Assembly: GCA_001577215.1 (NCBI GenBank)
Contig: LSCC01000018.1
Location: 1 to 31,320, forward strand
Reading direction: 5' to 3'
From: Fidelibacterota bacterium TCS52
Lineage (GTDB): Bacteria > Fidelibacterota > Fidelibacteria > Fidelibacterales > Fidelibacteraceae
Length of the DNA stretch: 31,320 bases
This document shows positions 17,227 through 26,067 of this stretch, one piece after another. The stretch's first letter is position 1. Every line of letters starts with the position of its first letter. The translations under genes were made by a program, and so were the position numbers. Below the pieces are notes generated by a model. It did not search any database, was not told the DNA's origin, and was given only the letters and a program-made list of their open reading frames with translations.

Positions 17227-18111
17227 ATGAAAAATATTTTAGATAGAATTAAAAATGGAGAAATATTACTTGGTGATGGAGCAATCGGGACTCAAATTCA
17301 GAAATATTATTCCGGTGATATGAGCGTTCCGGAGTTATTAAATATTGAAGCACCTGAAATTATTGAAAGGATTGCATTGGAATATTTTAAAGCCGGTTCA
17401 CAACTGATTGAGACAAATACTTTCGGTGGTTCCACTGTTAAGCTTGCTTATTCCGGAAATTCTGAAAGAGTAAAAGAATTAAATTCAGTCGGTGTAGAAA
17501 TTGTTAAAAATGTTACAAAGGGTAAAGCATATATATCCGGTTCGGTAGGACCTTCAGGAAAAATGCTAGAACCAATGGGAGATGGCGATCCTACTACAAT
17601 AAAATCCGGATTCAAAAAACAAATTGAAATTCTTATTAATAGTGGAGTTGATATTATTTGTATTGAAACAATGATTGATTTGCAAGAAGCGATTTTAGCA
17701 ATTGAAGCGGCACGAAAAATATCAAGCTCAATTCCGATAATTTCAACGATGACATTTAATAAAACTCCGAAAGGTTTTTTTACAGTTATGGGAAATAGTA
17801 TTGAAGAAGTCAGTTCTGCTTTAAAAGAAGCCGGAGTAAATATTATAGGTTCGAATTGTGGAAATGGTTTTGAAAATATGGTTGAAATTGCAAAGGAATT
17901 TAAAAAGTATTCTGAATTGCCGATAATAATTCAATCAAATGCAGGTCAGCCGGTAAATAAAAATGGAAAAACTGTATATTTGGAAACTCCTGAATTTTTT
18001 GCAGAAAAAGCCAAAGAATTAATTGATATTGGTGTTTCTATTATTGGCGGCTGCTGTGGTACGACACCAGAACATATTAAAGCAATGAAAAAAGTTATAA
18101 GTGAAAAGTAA
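17227..18111 (+). CDS. Stand-alone homocysteine S-methyltransferase domain (MetH N-terminal type)
   Basis: The 294-residue TIM-barrel protein transfers a methyl group to homocysteine bound on zinc, forming methionine. Visible features are GDGAIGTQIQ (residues 16-25), IETNTFGG (61-68), GSVGPSG (105-111) and the three zinc cysteines: C211 in SNCGNG and C276-C277 in GGCCGTTPEH. The length corresponds only to the first domain of cobalamin-dependent methionine synthase MetH. The folate-, cobalamin- and activation domains are absent from this gene and from the window. It may work with separately encoded corrinoid and pterin-binding subunits, or use another methyl donor such as S-methylmethionine. 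Proximity to a B12 uptake operon is suggestive. ATG has AAGGA upstream, and glgA follows after 34 bases. Confidence 0.88.
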   Translation: MKNILDRIKNGEILLGDGAIGTQIQKYYSGDMSVPELLNIEAPEIIERIALEYFKAGSQLIETNTFGGSTVKLAYSGNSERVKELNSVGVEIVKNVTKGKAYISGSVGPSGKMLEPMGDGDPTTIKSGFKKQIEILINSGVDIICIETMIDLQEAILAIEAARKISSSIPIISTMTFNKTPKGFFTVMGNSIEEVSSALKEAGVNIIGSNCGNGFENMVEIAKEFKKYSELPIIIQSNAGQPVNKNGKTVYLETPEFFAEKAKELIDIGVSIIGGCCGTTPEHIKAMKKVISEK

Positions 18112-18145
18112 AAAGTGAAGATATTTAAAAGGTATAATAATTAGA

Positions 18146-19630
18146 ATGAAGAAAAAATTAAATATATTATTCATTGCATCGGAATGTGCACCGTATGCAA
18201 AAACAGGTGGTTTGTCCGATGTTGTGTCAGCATTACCGATTGCATTAACAAACCTTGGTCATAATGTGAAAATAGTAATTCCCAAATATTCTTCGATTGA
18301 TACGAAAAAAATTAACATGAAAAAGATACTTTTACCAATGTGTGTTCACATGGGAAATTGTGAAGAATGGTGTTCTGTATATTCCACACAACATAATAAA
18401 AATGTGACAATTTATTTTATTGAATATGAAAAATATTTTAATCGTGATGGGTTATATCACGATTCTAAAATGAATGATTTTATCGATAATCCAAAACGAT
18501 TTGCACTATTATCAAATGCAGCTTTTCAATTGTGTAAAGATATTAATTATAAACCGGATGTTATTCATTCACACGATTGGCAATCTGCATTGTCAATGAT
18601 CTACCTTAAAGAGTGGTATGAAGACGATCCGTATTTTAAGAATACAATTGGTGCATTGACTATTCACAATATTGGTTATCAAGGAAAATATCCGTATGAA
18701 AATTTTGGATATCTTGGATTTTCAGATCGACTTTTTAATCCAAATATTTTAGAAGATTTTGGAGACATTAATTTTCTAAAAGGCGGAATTCATTATGCTG
18801 ATATTGTAAATACCGTTAGTCCAAAATATGCTGAAGAGACAAAGACAGAAGAATATTCACATGGTATGCATACTTTTTTGATTGATAAAAAAGATAAGTA
18901 TTTTGGTATTCTGAATGGCATTGATTATGAACAGTGGAATCCCGATATTGATAAATTAATTCCATACAATTATGATGAAAATAATATTAGTGAAAAATCC
19001 AAATGTAAACTATTTTTACAAGAGAAAATAAATCTCAAAAAGGATGAAAATATTCCCATAATTGGAATTATTAGCAGATTTGCTTCTCAAAAAGGACTTA
19101 ATGTTTTAGCATCAGTGATCGAAAAGGTAGTTATGGATATAAAAGTTCAGTTTGCAATTTTGGGATCTGGTGATAAAAGTTTGGAAAATTATTTTCAGTC
19201 GTTAACTTTAAAATATTCAGGAAAAATTGGAGCATTTATTGGTTATGATAATCAATTGGCACATCAGATAGAAGCCGGAGTAGATTTTTTTATTATGCCG
19301 TCACTTTATGAACCATGCGGATTAAATCAAATATATTCTTTAAAGTATGGAACTTTACCAATTGTAAGAGCGACTGGCGGATTAGATGATACTATTGAAC
19401 AATATAATGAGAATACAGGAGATGGCACCGGTTTTAAATTTAATGATTTAACACCACAAGCAATTTATGATACTATCGGCTGGGCAGTAAGTACATTTTA
19501 TGACAGAAAAAAACATTTTCAAAAAATGAGAAAAACGGCAATGAAGAAAAATTTTTCTTGGAAACAAAGTGCAGAAAAATATGTTGATGCTTATAAAAAG
19601 GCTTTAGAGGGAAATAAAAATATTTCATAA
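18146..19630 (+). CDS. glgA: Glycogen (starch) synthase, ADP-glucose type, GT5
   Basis: This enzyme extends alpha-1,4-glucan chains from ADP-glucose in the cytoplasm. The 494 residues form the two Rossmann domains of a GT-B glycosyltransferase. The N-terminal ECAPYAKTGGLSDVVSALP contains the KTGGL motif (K19) that binds ADP-glucose. HSHDWQSAL follows around residue 145, and the C-terminal PSLYEPCGLNQIYSLKYG plus ATGGLDDT region carries the conserved catalytic Glu (E-P-C-G). Length and motifs are complete. It sits in a housekeeping run between the methyltransferase and the GmhB-like gene; no other glycogen gene is in the window. Confidence 0.95.
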   Translation: MKKKLNILFIASECAPYAKTGGLSDVVSALPIALTNLGHNVKIVIPKYSSIDTKKINMKKILLPMCVHMGNCEEWCSVYSTQHNKNVTIYFIEYEKYFNRDGLYHDSKMNDFIDNPKRFALLSNAAFQLCKDINYKPDVIHSHDWQSALSMIYLKEWYEDDPYFKNTIGALTIHNIGYQGKYPYENFGYLGFSDRLFNPNILEDFGDINFLKGGIHYADIVNTVSPKYAEETKTEEYSHGMHTFLIDKKDKYFGILNGIDYEQWNPDIDKLIPYNYDENNISEKSKCKLFLQEKINLKKDENIPIIGIISRFASQKGLNVLASVIEKVVMDIKVQFAILGSGDKSLENYFQSLTLKYSGKIGAFIGYDNQLAHQIEAGVDFFIMPSLYEPCGLNQIYSLKYGTLPIVRATGGLDDTIEQYNENTGDGTGFKFNDLTPQAIYDTIGWAVSTFYDRKKHFQKMRKTAMKKNFSWKQSAEKYVDAYKKALEGNKNIS

Positions 19631-19656
19631 TAATAAATTATTTTGTAAATTTAAAT

Positions 19657-20250
19657 ATGAAGAATTTAGAAGCAATATTTTTGGATAGAGACGGTGTATT
19701 AAATGAAGATAGTGATAATTATATTAGATCTGTTGAAGATGTTAGTGTTTATCCATTTGTTAGTAAAGCATTAAAGAAATTGACCGATCTCGGACTTAAA
19801 ATTTTTATTACTAGTAATCAGTCGGCAATATCAAGAGGATATTTTACTGAGGAAACTAATTCTGACATATTTAAAAAAATAATAAGTGATAGTGAAAAAG
19901 ATAATGGAAAAATAACTGATTTCTACTATTGCCCGCATTTACCAACTGATAATTGTAATTGTAGAAAACCAAAATCCGGTATGTTTTTACAAGCAGCTAA
20001 AGAATATAAATTTGATATAAATAATAGTGTTTATGTTGGGGATTCTGTTTGTGACTGGGAAACAGCGAAAAATTTGGGTATTCCATTCTATCTTGTAGAA
20101 ACTGGTTACGGTATTGAGACGGCGGAAACGATTAAAAAAGAGAAGAATATTGAAGTTAAAACATGGAAGAATCTGAAAGTTGTGGTTGAGAGTTTCACGC
20201 AAAGTTCGGAAAGAAGAGCGAAGAGCACAAAGAAGAAAAATAATAAATAA
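19657..20250 (+). CDS. gmhB: HAD phosphatase, GmhB-like (heptose-bisphosphate phosphatase)
   Basis: This cytoplasmic HAD-superfamily phosphatase removes the 7-phosphate from D-glycero-D-manno-heptose 1,7-bisphosphate in the ADP-heptose pathway that feeds lipopolysaccharide core synthesis. Motif I is FLDRDGVLNED with D10 nucleophile and D12 acid/base. Motif II is TSNQS. The zinc loop of GmhB is intact (C92, H94, C100, C102 in YCPHLPTDNCNCRKP), and motif III/IV is VGDSVCDWETA (D129, D133). The last 20 or so codons (basic and low-complexity, SSERRAKSTKKKNNK) are encoded by an intergenic-type repeat at 20193-20325, so the original protein probably ended near residue 178, the usual length. Related histidinol phosphatases share the zinc loop, so substrate is less sure than fold. 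Confidence 0.87.
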   Translation: MKNLEAIFLDRDGVLNEDSDNYIRSVEDVSVYPFVSKALKKLTDLGLKIFITSNQSAISRGYFTEETNSDIFKKIISDSEKDNGKITDFYYCPHLPTDNCNCRKPKSGMFLQAAKEYKFDINNSVYVGDSVCDWETAKNLGIPFYLVETGYGIETAETIKKEKNIEVKTWKNLKVVVESFTQSSERRAKSTKKKNNK

Positions 20251-20325
20251 AAAAAATAGTGTAAAATGACAAATATAAAAAATAACTTTACTATCTCTCT
20301 TTTTCTCTGTGCACTTTGAGTGAAA
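20193..20325. repeat. Inverted repeat (TTTCACGCAAAG / CTTTGAGTGAAA) over the end of gmhB
   Basis: TTTCACGCAAAG at 20193-20204 and CTTTGAGTGAAA at 20314-20325 are reverse complements at 11 of 12 positions. They flank AT-rich sequence with partly matching purine-rich (AGAGCACAAAG) and pyrimidine-rich (CTCTGTG) arms. The sequence type (ttcacgcaaag...ctttg-gtgaaa) is a widespread intergenic repeat in Bacteroidota-related genomes. The left arm is translated as the tail of the GmhB-like protein; the right arm ends 18 bases before the ddl start. Confidence 0.6.
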
Positions 20326-20343
20326 TCTTAAAAAAAAGGAATA

Positions 20344-21351
20344 ATGAAAATCATGAAAGTATGTATATTATTAGGTGGAGCTTCAACTGAGAGAAATGTT
20401 TCTATTCACAGTGGATTAGCAATTGCAGAAGCGTTAAAAAAGAAGAATCATAAATTTAAATTTTTAGATCCGGCCACGCCATTAGAAAAGATGGGTAGTT
20501 TTATTAAATCTTTAGATACAATTTCTATTGAGACCCAGAATTTTGACAAGTTAAGAAAAATGCAAGATCAATATTTTTTAAAGCAAATTGATTGGATAAA
20601 AGAAGAAAGTTTTGATATTGTATTTAATGTTTTACACGGAGGCAATGGTGAAAATGGAGTAATTTCTGCAGTATTACAAATTGCCGGAATTCCATTTACT
20701 GGTTCGGAGGGTATGGCGTCAGCAATTGCGATGGATAAATATAGAACAAAAAAATTATTAAATTCTATTGGAGTTTTAACTCCTCCTTTTGAATTACATA
20801 CTTCTTCTACAAAATTTCCTCGTTCTTTATCTTTTCCTCTAGTTATTAAGCCAAACGACGCAGGTTCTTCAGTTGGATTATCAATTGTGAAAAAAGATAA
20901 AAATATTTTAAATGAAACAAAAAAAGCACTTAAATATTCTCGCGAGTTTATTATTGAAAAATATATTAACGGAAGAGAACTTACCGCACCAATTATTTGT
21001 GGAAAAACATATCCATTAGTTGAAATCGTACCAAAAAGCGGAGTTTACGATTATAAGAGTAAATATGGACATGGAATGAATGAATATATATTTTCACCTT
21101 CAATTGATGATTCTGTTATGGAAAAAATAAAAATATCGGCAAAAAAAGTATGGAATATTCTCGGAATGAAAAATTATGGTAGAATTGATTTTCGCTTGAA
21201 TGAAAATAATGAGGCATTTTGTTTGGAAGCAAATACATTACCCGGAATGACCGATGCGAGTTTACTGCCAAAATCAGCAAAATATTCGGGTTTGGAATTT
21301 CCTGACTTAATTGAAAAAATAATAACTAATGCATTAAGGAATGATAAATAA
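20344..21351 (+). CDS. ddl: D-alanine--D-alanine ligase
   Basis: This ATP-grasp enzyme makes the D-Ala-D-Ala dipeptide for peptidoglycan in the cytoplasm. In the 335 residues one sees LLGGASTERNVSIHSG at the N-terminus (first D-Ala site), NVLHGGNGENGVISAVLQ (about 98-115), GSEGMASAIAMDKYRTK (about 119-135), KPNDAGSSVGLS in the ATP-binding domain, and the C-terminal RIDFRLNENNEAFCLEANTLPGMT magnesium site (D, E, N). The start ATG 20344 follows AAAGGA by three bases; an ATG at 20353 is a possible alternative. It is 23 bases upstream of cysS. Length and motifs are normal. Confidence 0.95.
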   Translation: MKIMKVCILLGGASTERNVSIHSGLAIAEALKKKNHKFKFLDPATPLEKMGSFIKSLDTISIETQNFDKLRKMQDQYFLKQIDWIKEESFDIVFNVLHGGNGENGVISAVLQIAGIPFTGSEGMASAIAMDKYRTKKLLNSIGVLTPPFELHTSSTKFPRSLSFPLVIKPNDAGSSVGLSIVKKDKNILNETKKALKYSREFIIEKYINGRELTAPIICGKTYPLVEIVPKSGVYDYKSKYGHGMNEYIFSPSIDDSVMEKIKISAKKVWNILGMKNYGRIDFRLNENNEAFCLEANTLPGMTDASLLPKSAKYSGLEFPDLIEKIITNALRNDK

Positions 21352-21374
21352 TATAAAAATATTTAAAAGGAATT

Positions 21375-22781
21375 ATGAAGTTTTATAATACATTTACACG
21401 CAGAAAAGAAGTATTTAAACCAATTAAAAAAAATGAAGTTAAGTTGTATTCTTGTGGTCCAACAGTTTATAATTTTGCTCATATAGGAAATTTTCGATCT
21501 TTTATTTTTGTAGATATTTTAAAACGCTATTTAAAGTTCAAAAAATATAAAGTTAAACATGTAATGAACATTACCGATGTCGATGATAAGATAATTAAAA
21601 AATGTTCTGAGAATAATTTTTCATTGGAGGAATATACTGATAAATATAAAAAAGCGTTTTTTGATGATCTGAAAACTTTAAATATTCAGAAAGCAGATAT
21701 ATTCCCAAAGGCAACCGCTCATATTTCTGATATGGTAATATTAATTCAAAAACTTCTTGATAAAGGTATTGCATATAAAACAGATGATGGAAGTATATTT
21801 TTTAATATTAACAAATTTCCAGATTACGGAAAGTTGCAAAAATTGGATAAAGATCAGATGAAAAAAGGTGAAAGAGTTGAGACGGATGAATATGGTAAGG
21901 ATTCTGCCTATGATTTTGCTCTTTGGAAAGGATATAAACCGAAAGATGGTGATAGTTATTGGGATACAGAAATTGGTAAGGGACGACCCGGTTGGCACAT
22001 TGAATGTTCTGCAATGTCAGCAAAATATCTTGGTGAAACATTTGATATTCATACCGGAGGAGTAGATTTGATTTTTCCTCATCACGAAAATGAAATTGCC
22101 CAAAGTGAAGCAGCCAACGGCAAAAAATTTGTAAACTATTGGATGCATTGTGAATATCTTGGATTAAAAGATTCTAAAATGAGTAAATCACTGGGTAATA
22201 CAGTTTACATTAAAGATCTTATTAAGAAAAATTATTCTGCAAGAGCAATTCGTTTTGTTTTACTTTCCGTTCATTATAGACAAAAATTAAACTTTAGTTT
22301 TGAACAATTGGATTCTGCCGAGAAAACTTTGAAAAAATTTGATGATTTTAAATATGAATTGGATAATGTAGAAAATAGCAATGTAGAAAATGAAAAAATA
22401 ATTGATTTATCAAACAAAATGTTGCAAAACTTTGAAAATTCAATGGATGATGATTTAAATATTTCAGCAGCACTTGGAGTCGTATTTACATTTTTGAAAC
22501 AAATCAATAAATTCAAAAGTACAAATAAATTATCTAATCTTGACAGAGAAAATATAATCAATTCTTTGAAAAAAATAGATAATATTCTTGGCGTTATTTT
22601 TCTAAAATCAGAAAAAGATAATTATGTTGATGAAGATAAAATTCTAAAAAAAATTGAAGAGAGAAACGAAGCAAGAAAAAATAAGGATTGGGATAAGGCA
22701 GATAAAATTCGTGATGAATTATTAAAATCCGGTATTGAACTTGTAGATAGAAATGACGGAACTACTTATAAAATTAAATAG
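21375..22781 (+). CDS. cysS: Cysteinyl-tRNA synthetase
   Basis: This class I aminoacyl-tRNA synthetase charges tRNA-Cys. The 468-residue protein shows the zinc-binding Cys in LYSCGPTVYN (C27), the HIGH-type motif HIGN at residues 36-39, GWHIECSAMSAKYLG with further zinc ligands, HHENEIAQSEA and the KMSKS loop at 268-272 (KMSKSLGN). The C-terminal helical anticodon-binding domain ends with the EERNEARKNKDWDKADKIRDELLKSGIELVDRNDGTTYK pattern seen in this family. ATG is preceded by AAAAGGAATT. Complete and of normal length. Confidence 0.97.
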   Translation: MKFYNTFTRRKEVFKPIKKNEVKLYSCGPTVYNFAHIGNFRSFIFVDILKRYLKFKKYKVKHVMNITDVDDKIIKKCSENNFSLEEYTDKYKKAFFDDLKTLNIQKADIFPKATAHISDMVILIQKLLDKGIAYKTDDGSIFFNINKFPDYGKLQKLDKDQMKKGERVETDEYGKDSAYDFALWKGYKPKDGDSYWDTEIGKGRPGWHIECSAMSAKYLGETFDIHTGGVDLIFPHHENEIAQSEAANGKKFVNYWMHCEYLGLKDSKMSKSLGNTVYIKDLIKKNYSARAIRFVLLSVHYRQKLNFSFEQLDSAEKTLKKFDDFKYELDNVENSNVENEKIIDLSNKMLQNFENSMDDDLNISAALGVVFTFLKQINKFKSTNKLSNLDRENIINSLKKIDNILGVIFLKSEKDNYVDEDKILKKIEERNEARKNKDWDKADKIRDELLKSGIELVDRNDGTTYKIK

Positions 22782-22874
22782 ACCAAATATTTGGAACTTA
22801 AATTTAAAAATTCAGTAAAAAATATATGTTTTGCTTGATTAATTTAATAATTATGGTTATTCTATAAGCTACAT

Positions 22875-25800
22875 ATGAAAAAAATAAAAATACAAAAAAC
22901 AATAATTATAATACTGATTTTTACCTTAAATGTGTTTGGACAATTTGGAAAAAATAAAGTTCAATATAAGCAATTTGAGTGGAAATATATTCAAAGCAAT
23001 CATTTTGATATTTATTATAATGGCAATAATAAACAAATAGCAAAATATGCGGCTACAAATGTAGAAAAAGCGTATCTCTCAATTAAAGATCTATTTAATT
23101 GGCCATTGCAAAAGAGATATTCAATAATTATTTACAACAGTCATAATGATTTTCAACAAACAAATACTACTCAAGGCAGTTTGCCTGAGGGGGTTGCTGG
23201 GTTTACAGAATTGTTTAAAAACCGTGTAATTGTGCCGTTCACCGGTTCCTATGAAGATTTCCGACATACTTTACATCATGAACTTGTACATTCGACAATG
23301 AATGATATGTATTATGGTGGATCAATACGATCATTGGTATCTGGACATGTAAAATTGCAGATCCCTTTATGGATCACTGAAGGTTCGGCTGAATTTGAGT
23401 CAGTTAGATGGGATACAAGAAGTGATATGTTCATGAGGGATTTAGCTTTGAATAGCACTATTCCATCTATAGAAAACATATCGGGATATTATGTCTATAA
23501 AGCAGGTCAATCTGTTTTAAAATTTGTTAATGATATTTATGGAAAAAAGAAACTGACAGAATTCTATCATTCTATGAAAAGAGTAAGTAGTATAAAAAAG
23601 GCAATTAAGAAAACATTCAAGGTAAAACAAGAAGAATTTAATAAAAAATGGAAAAAATATTTAAAAGAAGAGTATTGGACAGATATAAGGTCAACTGATG
23701 ATATTGGAAAAATAGCCGTACAATTAACTGATCATGTCAAATTGAAAACTGCTCAAAATGTTGCACCTGCAATTTCTCCATCAGGCACAAAAATTGCTTT
23801 TATGAGTGATCGAAAGGGATATGCAGACATTTATGTTATGAATGCTCAAGATGGTTCGGATGTTGAGAAAATAGTATCAGGTCAAAGAAAAGCAAGTTTA
23901 GAGGAATTGAAATGGGTTACTCCCGGAATATCGTGGTCTCCAAATTCTAAAAAAATAGTGTTTGCAACTAAGAGTGGAAAATACGATGCATTAATAATTG
24001 TTGATGTAGAATCAGAAGAACAAGAAGTAATTAAAATTAAAAATTTAAATGGAATTTTTTCTGTTGCTTGGAATCCAAAATATGAAAATATTGTTGCTTT
24101 TAGTGGTCATAATGGATTACAGGGTGATATTTATTATTATAATCTCAAGAAGAAAAAACTGGTAAATCTTACAAAAGATAAATACAGCGACAGTAATCCA
24201 CAATGGAACGAAAAAGGTGATAAGATAATTTATGTATCAGAGCATGACAGAGCAGATGATAAAATTGTATTAAGGCATCCTTTCCAAAACGATCTATTTG
24301 AATATGATTTGAGAAAAAATAAAATATATCAATTAACAAGTACCGATTATGATGAGAATTATCCCTACTATGACCCAAAAGGAAGAGGAATAATTTATAC
24401 TTCTGATAAAAATGGTATTAATAATATTTATGTGAATAAAAATGATTCCGTAGAATATCCGATAACTAATGTTACAGGTGGAATTTTTCATTTAAATATT
24501 GATAAAAATGGTAATTCATTGGTAATGTCAGCATTTAAAAACGGCGGCTGGGATGTTTACAAAATGAGCTCTCCATTAAAATTACCTAAAAAAACATTAC
24601 AATTAACAAAATATCGTAAAAATCAATTTAAAAAAGATAAACCTATTTCAAGTGCAATTATAAAAATAGATACAACTTCAAAAGATTCGTTTACTGTTAG
24701 TGAATTGAAAAAACCGAAATCTAATCAAAAATATAAAGACTTTATTTTTGTACCAAGTATGTTAAAACGGAATTCTGCATATTCACAATCTGATTCATTA
24801 ATAAACTTAGATTCATCTAAAATCATGACAAATACAGGTGAGTATCGATCCAATGATTATAAAACAAAATTTTCGGTTGATTTAGTCAGCAACCAATTTG
24901 CATATTCTACATTTTATGGATTTCAAGGGCAGGCAATGTTTATGTTTAGCGATGTGCTTGGTGATCATCATATTTTCATCGGAACTGATCTATATATTGA
25001 TTTAAAAAACAGTGATTATTCATTATCGTATTTTTATTTAAAAAATCGAATGAATTATGGCATATCATATATTAATCAATCTGATCAATATTATACTTAT
25101 CATTATTTTCCTGAAGAAGGATATTATGATGCTGTTATTGTTCGATATGGAAGTAATGGTGGGTCATTTTATGTCGATTATCCAATAAATAAGTTTTGTC
25201 GAATTGAAACAAATGCAACATATTTAAATATTTCGAAGGAAATATTAGATCAGAGAATAAATGATAAGGAATCAGTTCAGACGGCGATTACTTCACTTGC
25301 TTTTGTTAAGGATAATACGCTTTTTAGTTATACTGCTCCGATGGATGGAATGCGATATCGTGCTCAATTTGAATATATGCCAAAATTTGGAAAGGATTCA
25401 CCTACATATCAATCATTAACTTTTGATTTTAGAAAGTATTTAAAAATTAATTTTAATTATCATTTCGGTTTAAGGTTTACTGCGGGGAAATCTTGGGGTG
25501 AAACACCGCAAATATTTATGTTAGGTGGTGTCAGTAATTGGTTGAATTATCGTTATAATCCCGAAGCACCAATATTTGGCAGTAACGCTTCGAATTTTTC
25601 TGATAATTTAGAGATGTATTATTTAACGAAATATATAACACCTGTAAGGGGAGTAAGATTTTTTGAAAAATATGGTTCTAAATATTTTTTAATGAATTTT
25701 GAATTTCGCTTTCCATTTATTGAATATGCAAAATTGAGATTTCCGCTACCTGTAAATTTATGGCAGGTTAGGGGAGCAATTTTTTGTGATGTTGGTTCAG

Positions 25801-26003
25801 CTTGGGAAGGCAAATTTGATCCATTGGTAGGAGATAAAATTTCACCATTTGGTAATAAGCATGAAGATCTAATAACTTCTACTGGTTTTGGTGTCAGAAT
25901 ATTCTTGGGATATTTTTTGTTACGAATTGATACTGCTTGGGAATATGATGGAACAGGTTTTTCTAAACCTAGATACTTGTTTTCGCTTGGCGGAGATTTT
26001 TAG
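22875..26003 (+). CDS. Fusion: gluzincin-like peptidase domain, TolB-type propeller, Omp85-like barrel
   Basis: The 1042-residue exported protein has three parts. After a signal peptide ending VFG before Gln23, residues about 30-265 form a peptidase-MA-like zincin: HELVH (H135, E136, H139) and WITEGSAEF (E169) are a complete HExxH...E set. Residues about 275-560 hold PD40/TolB-like blades (for example APAISPSGTKIAFMSDR, PGISWSPNSKKIVFAT, SNPQWNEKGDKIIYVS). After a charged linker, residues about 650-1042 are an outer-membrane barrel of the BamA/Omp85 type with FMLGGVSNWLNYRY (similar to the LGG..LRGY motif) and a terminal Phe. It would be anchored in the outer membrane with peptidase and propeller in the periplasm or at the surface. 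Function is unknown; proteolysis is predicted from residues only. The lepB gene follows. Confidence 0.82.
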   Translation: MKKIKIQKTIIIILIFTLNVFGQFGKNKVQYKQFEWKYIQSNHFDIYYNGNNKQIAKYAATNVEKAYLSIKDLFNWPLQKRYSIIIYNSHNDFQQTNTTQGSLPEGVAGFTELFKNRVIVPFTGSYEDFRHTLHHELVHSTMNDMYYGGSIRSLVSGHVKLQIPLWITEGSAEFESVRWDTRSDMFMRDLALNSTIPSIENISGYYVYKAGQSVLKFVNDIYGKKKLTEFYHSMKRVSSIKKAIKKTFKVKQEEFNKKWKKYLKEEYWTDIRSTDDIGKIAVQLTDHVKLKTAQNVAPAISPSGTKIAFMSDRKGYADIYVMNAQDGSDVEKIVSGQRKASLEELKWVTPGISWSPNSKKIVFATKSGKYDALIIVDVESEEQEVIKIKNLNGIFSVAWNPKYENIVAFSGHNGLQGDIYYYNLKKKKLVNLTKDKYSDSNPQWNEKGDKIIYVSEHDRADDKIVLRHPFQNDLFEYDLRKNKIYQLTSTDYDENYPYYDPKGRGIIYTSDKNGINNIYVNKNDSVEYPITNVTGGIFHLNIDKNGNSLVMSAFKNGGWDVYKMSSPLKLPKKTLQLTKYRKNQFKKDKPISSAIIKIDTTSKDSFTVSELKKPKSNQKYKDFIFVPSMLKRNSAYSQSDSLINLDSSKIMTNTGEYRSNDYKTKFSVDLVSNQFAYSTFYGFQGQAMFMFSDVLGDHHIFIGTDLYIDLKNSDYSLSYFYLKNRMNYGISYINQSDQYYTYHYFPEEGYYDAVIVRYGSNGGSFYVDYPINKFCRIETNATYLNISKEILDQRINDKESVQTAITSLAFVKDNTLFSYTAPMDGMRYRAQFEYMPKFGKDSPTYQSLTFDFRKYLKINFNYHFGLRFTAGKSWGETPQIFMLGGVSNWLNYRYNPEAPIFGSNASNFSDNLEMYYLTKYITPVRGVRFFEKYGSKYFLMNFEFRFPFIEYAKLRFPLPVNLWQVRGAIFCDVGSAWEGKFDPLVGDKISPFGNKHEDLITSTGFGVRIFLGYFLLRIDTAWEYDGTGFSKPRYLFSLGGDF

Positions 26004-26067
26004 ATTATTTTTATTGCAACAAATAATCAGCATTATTGTAAAACAAACTAAAATTGAAAGGAAAAAT

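Noticed and set aside
22783..22794. Palindrome CCAAATATTTGG after cysS
   Set aside because: It has no loop, is short, and no companion site is seen; it may be an operator for the next gene but support is too thin.
26003..26028. GATTATTT/AAATAATC inverted repeat after the fusion-protein gene
   Set aside because: The stem is all but pure A/T, is not followed by a T-run, and is readily expected by chance at this base composition.
25888..26067. Longer N-terminus for signal peptidase I
   Set aside because: It would overlap the previous gene by 116 bases. ATG 26068 has a clear Shine-Dalgarno and gives the normal family N-terminus.
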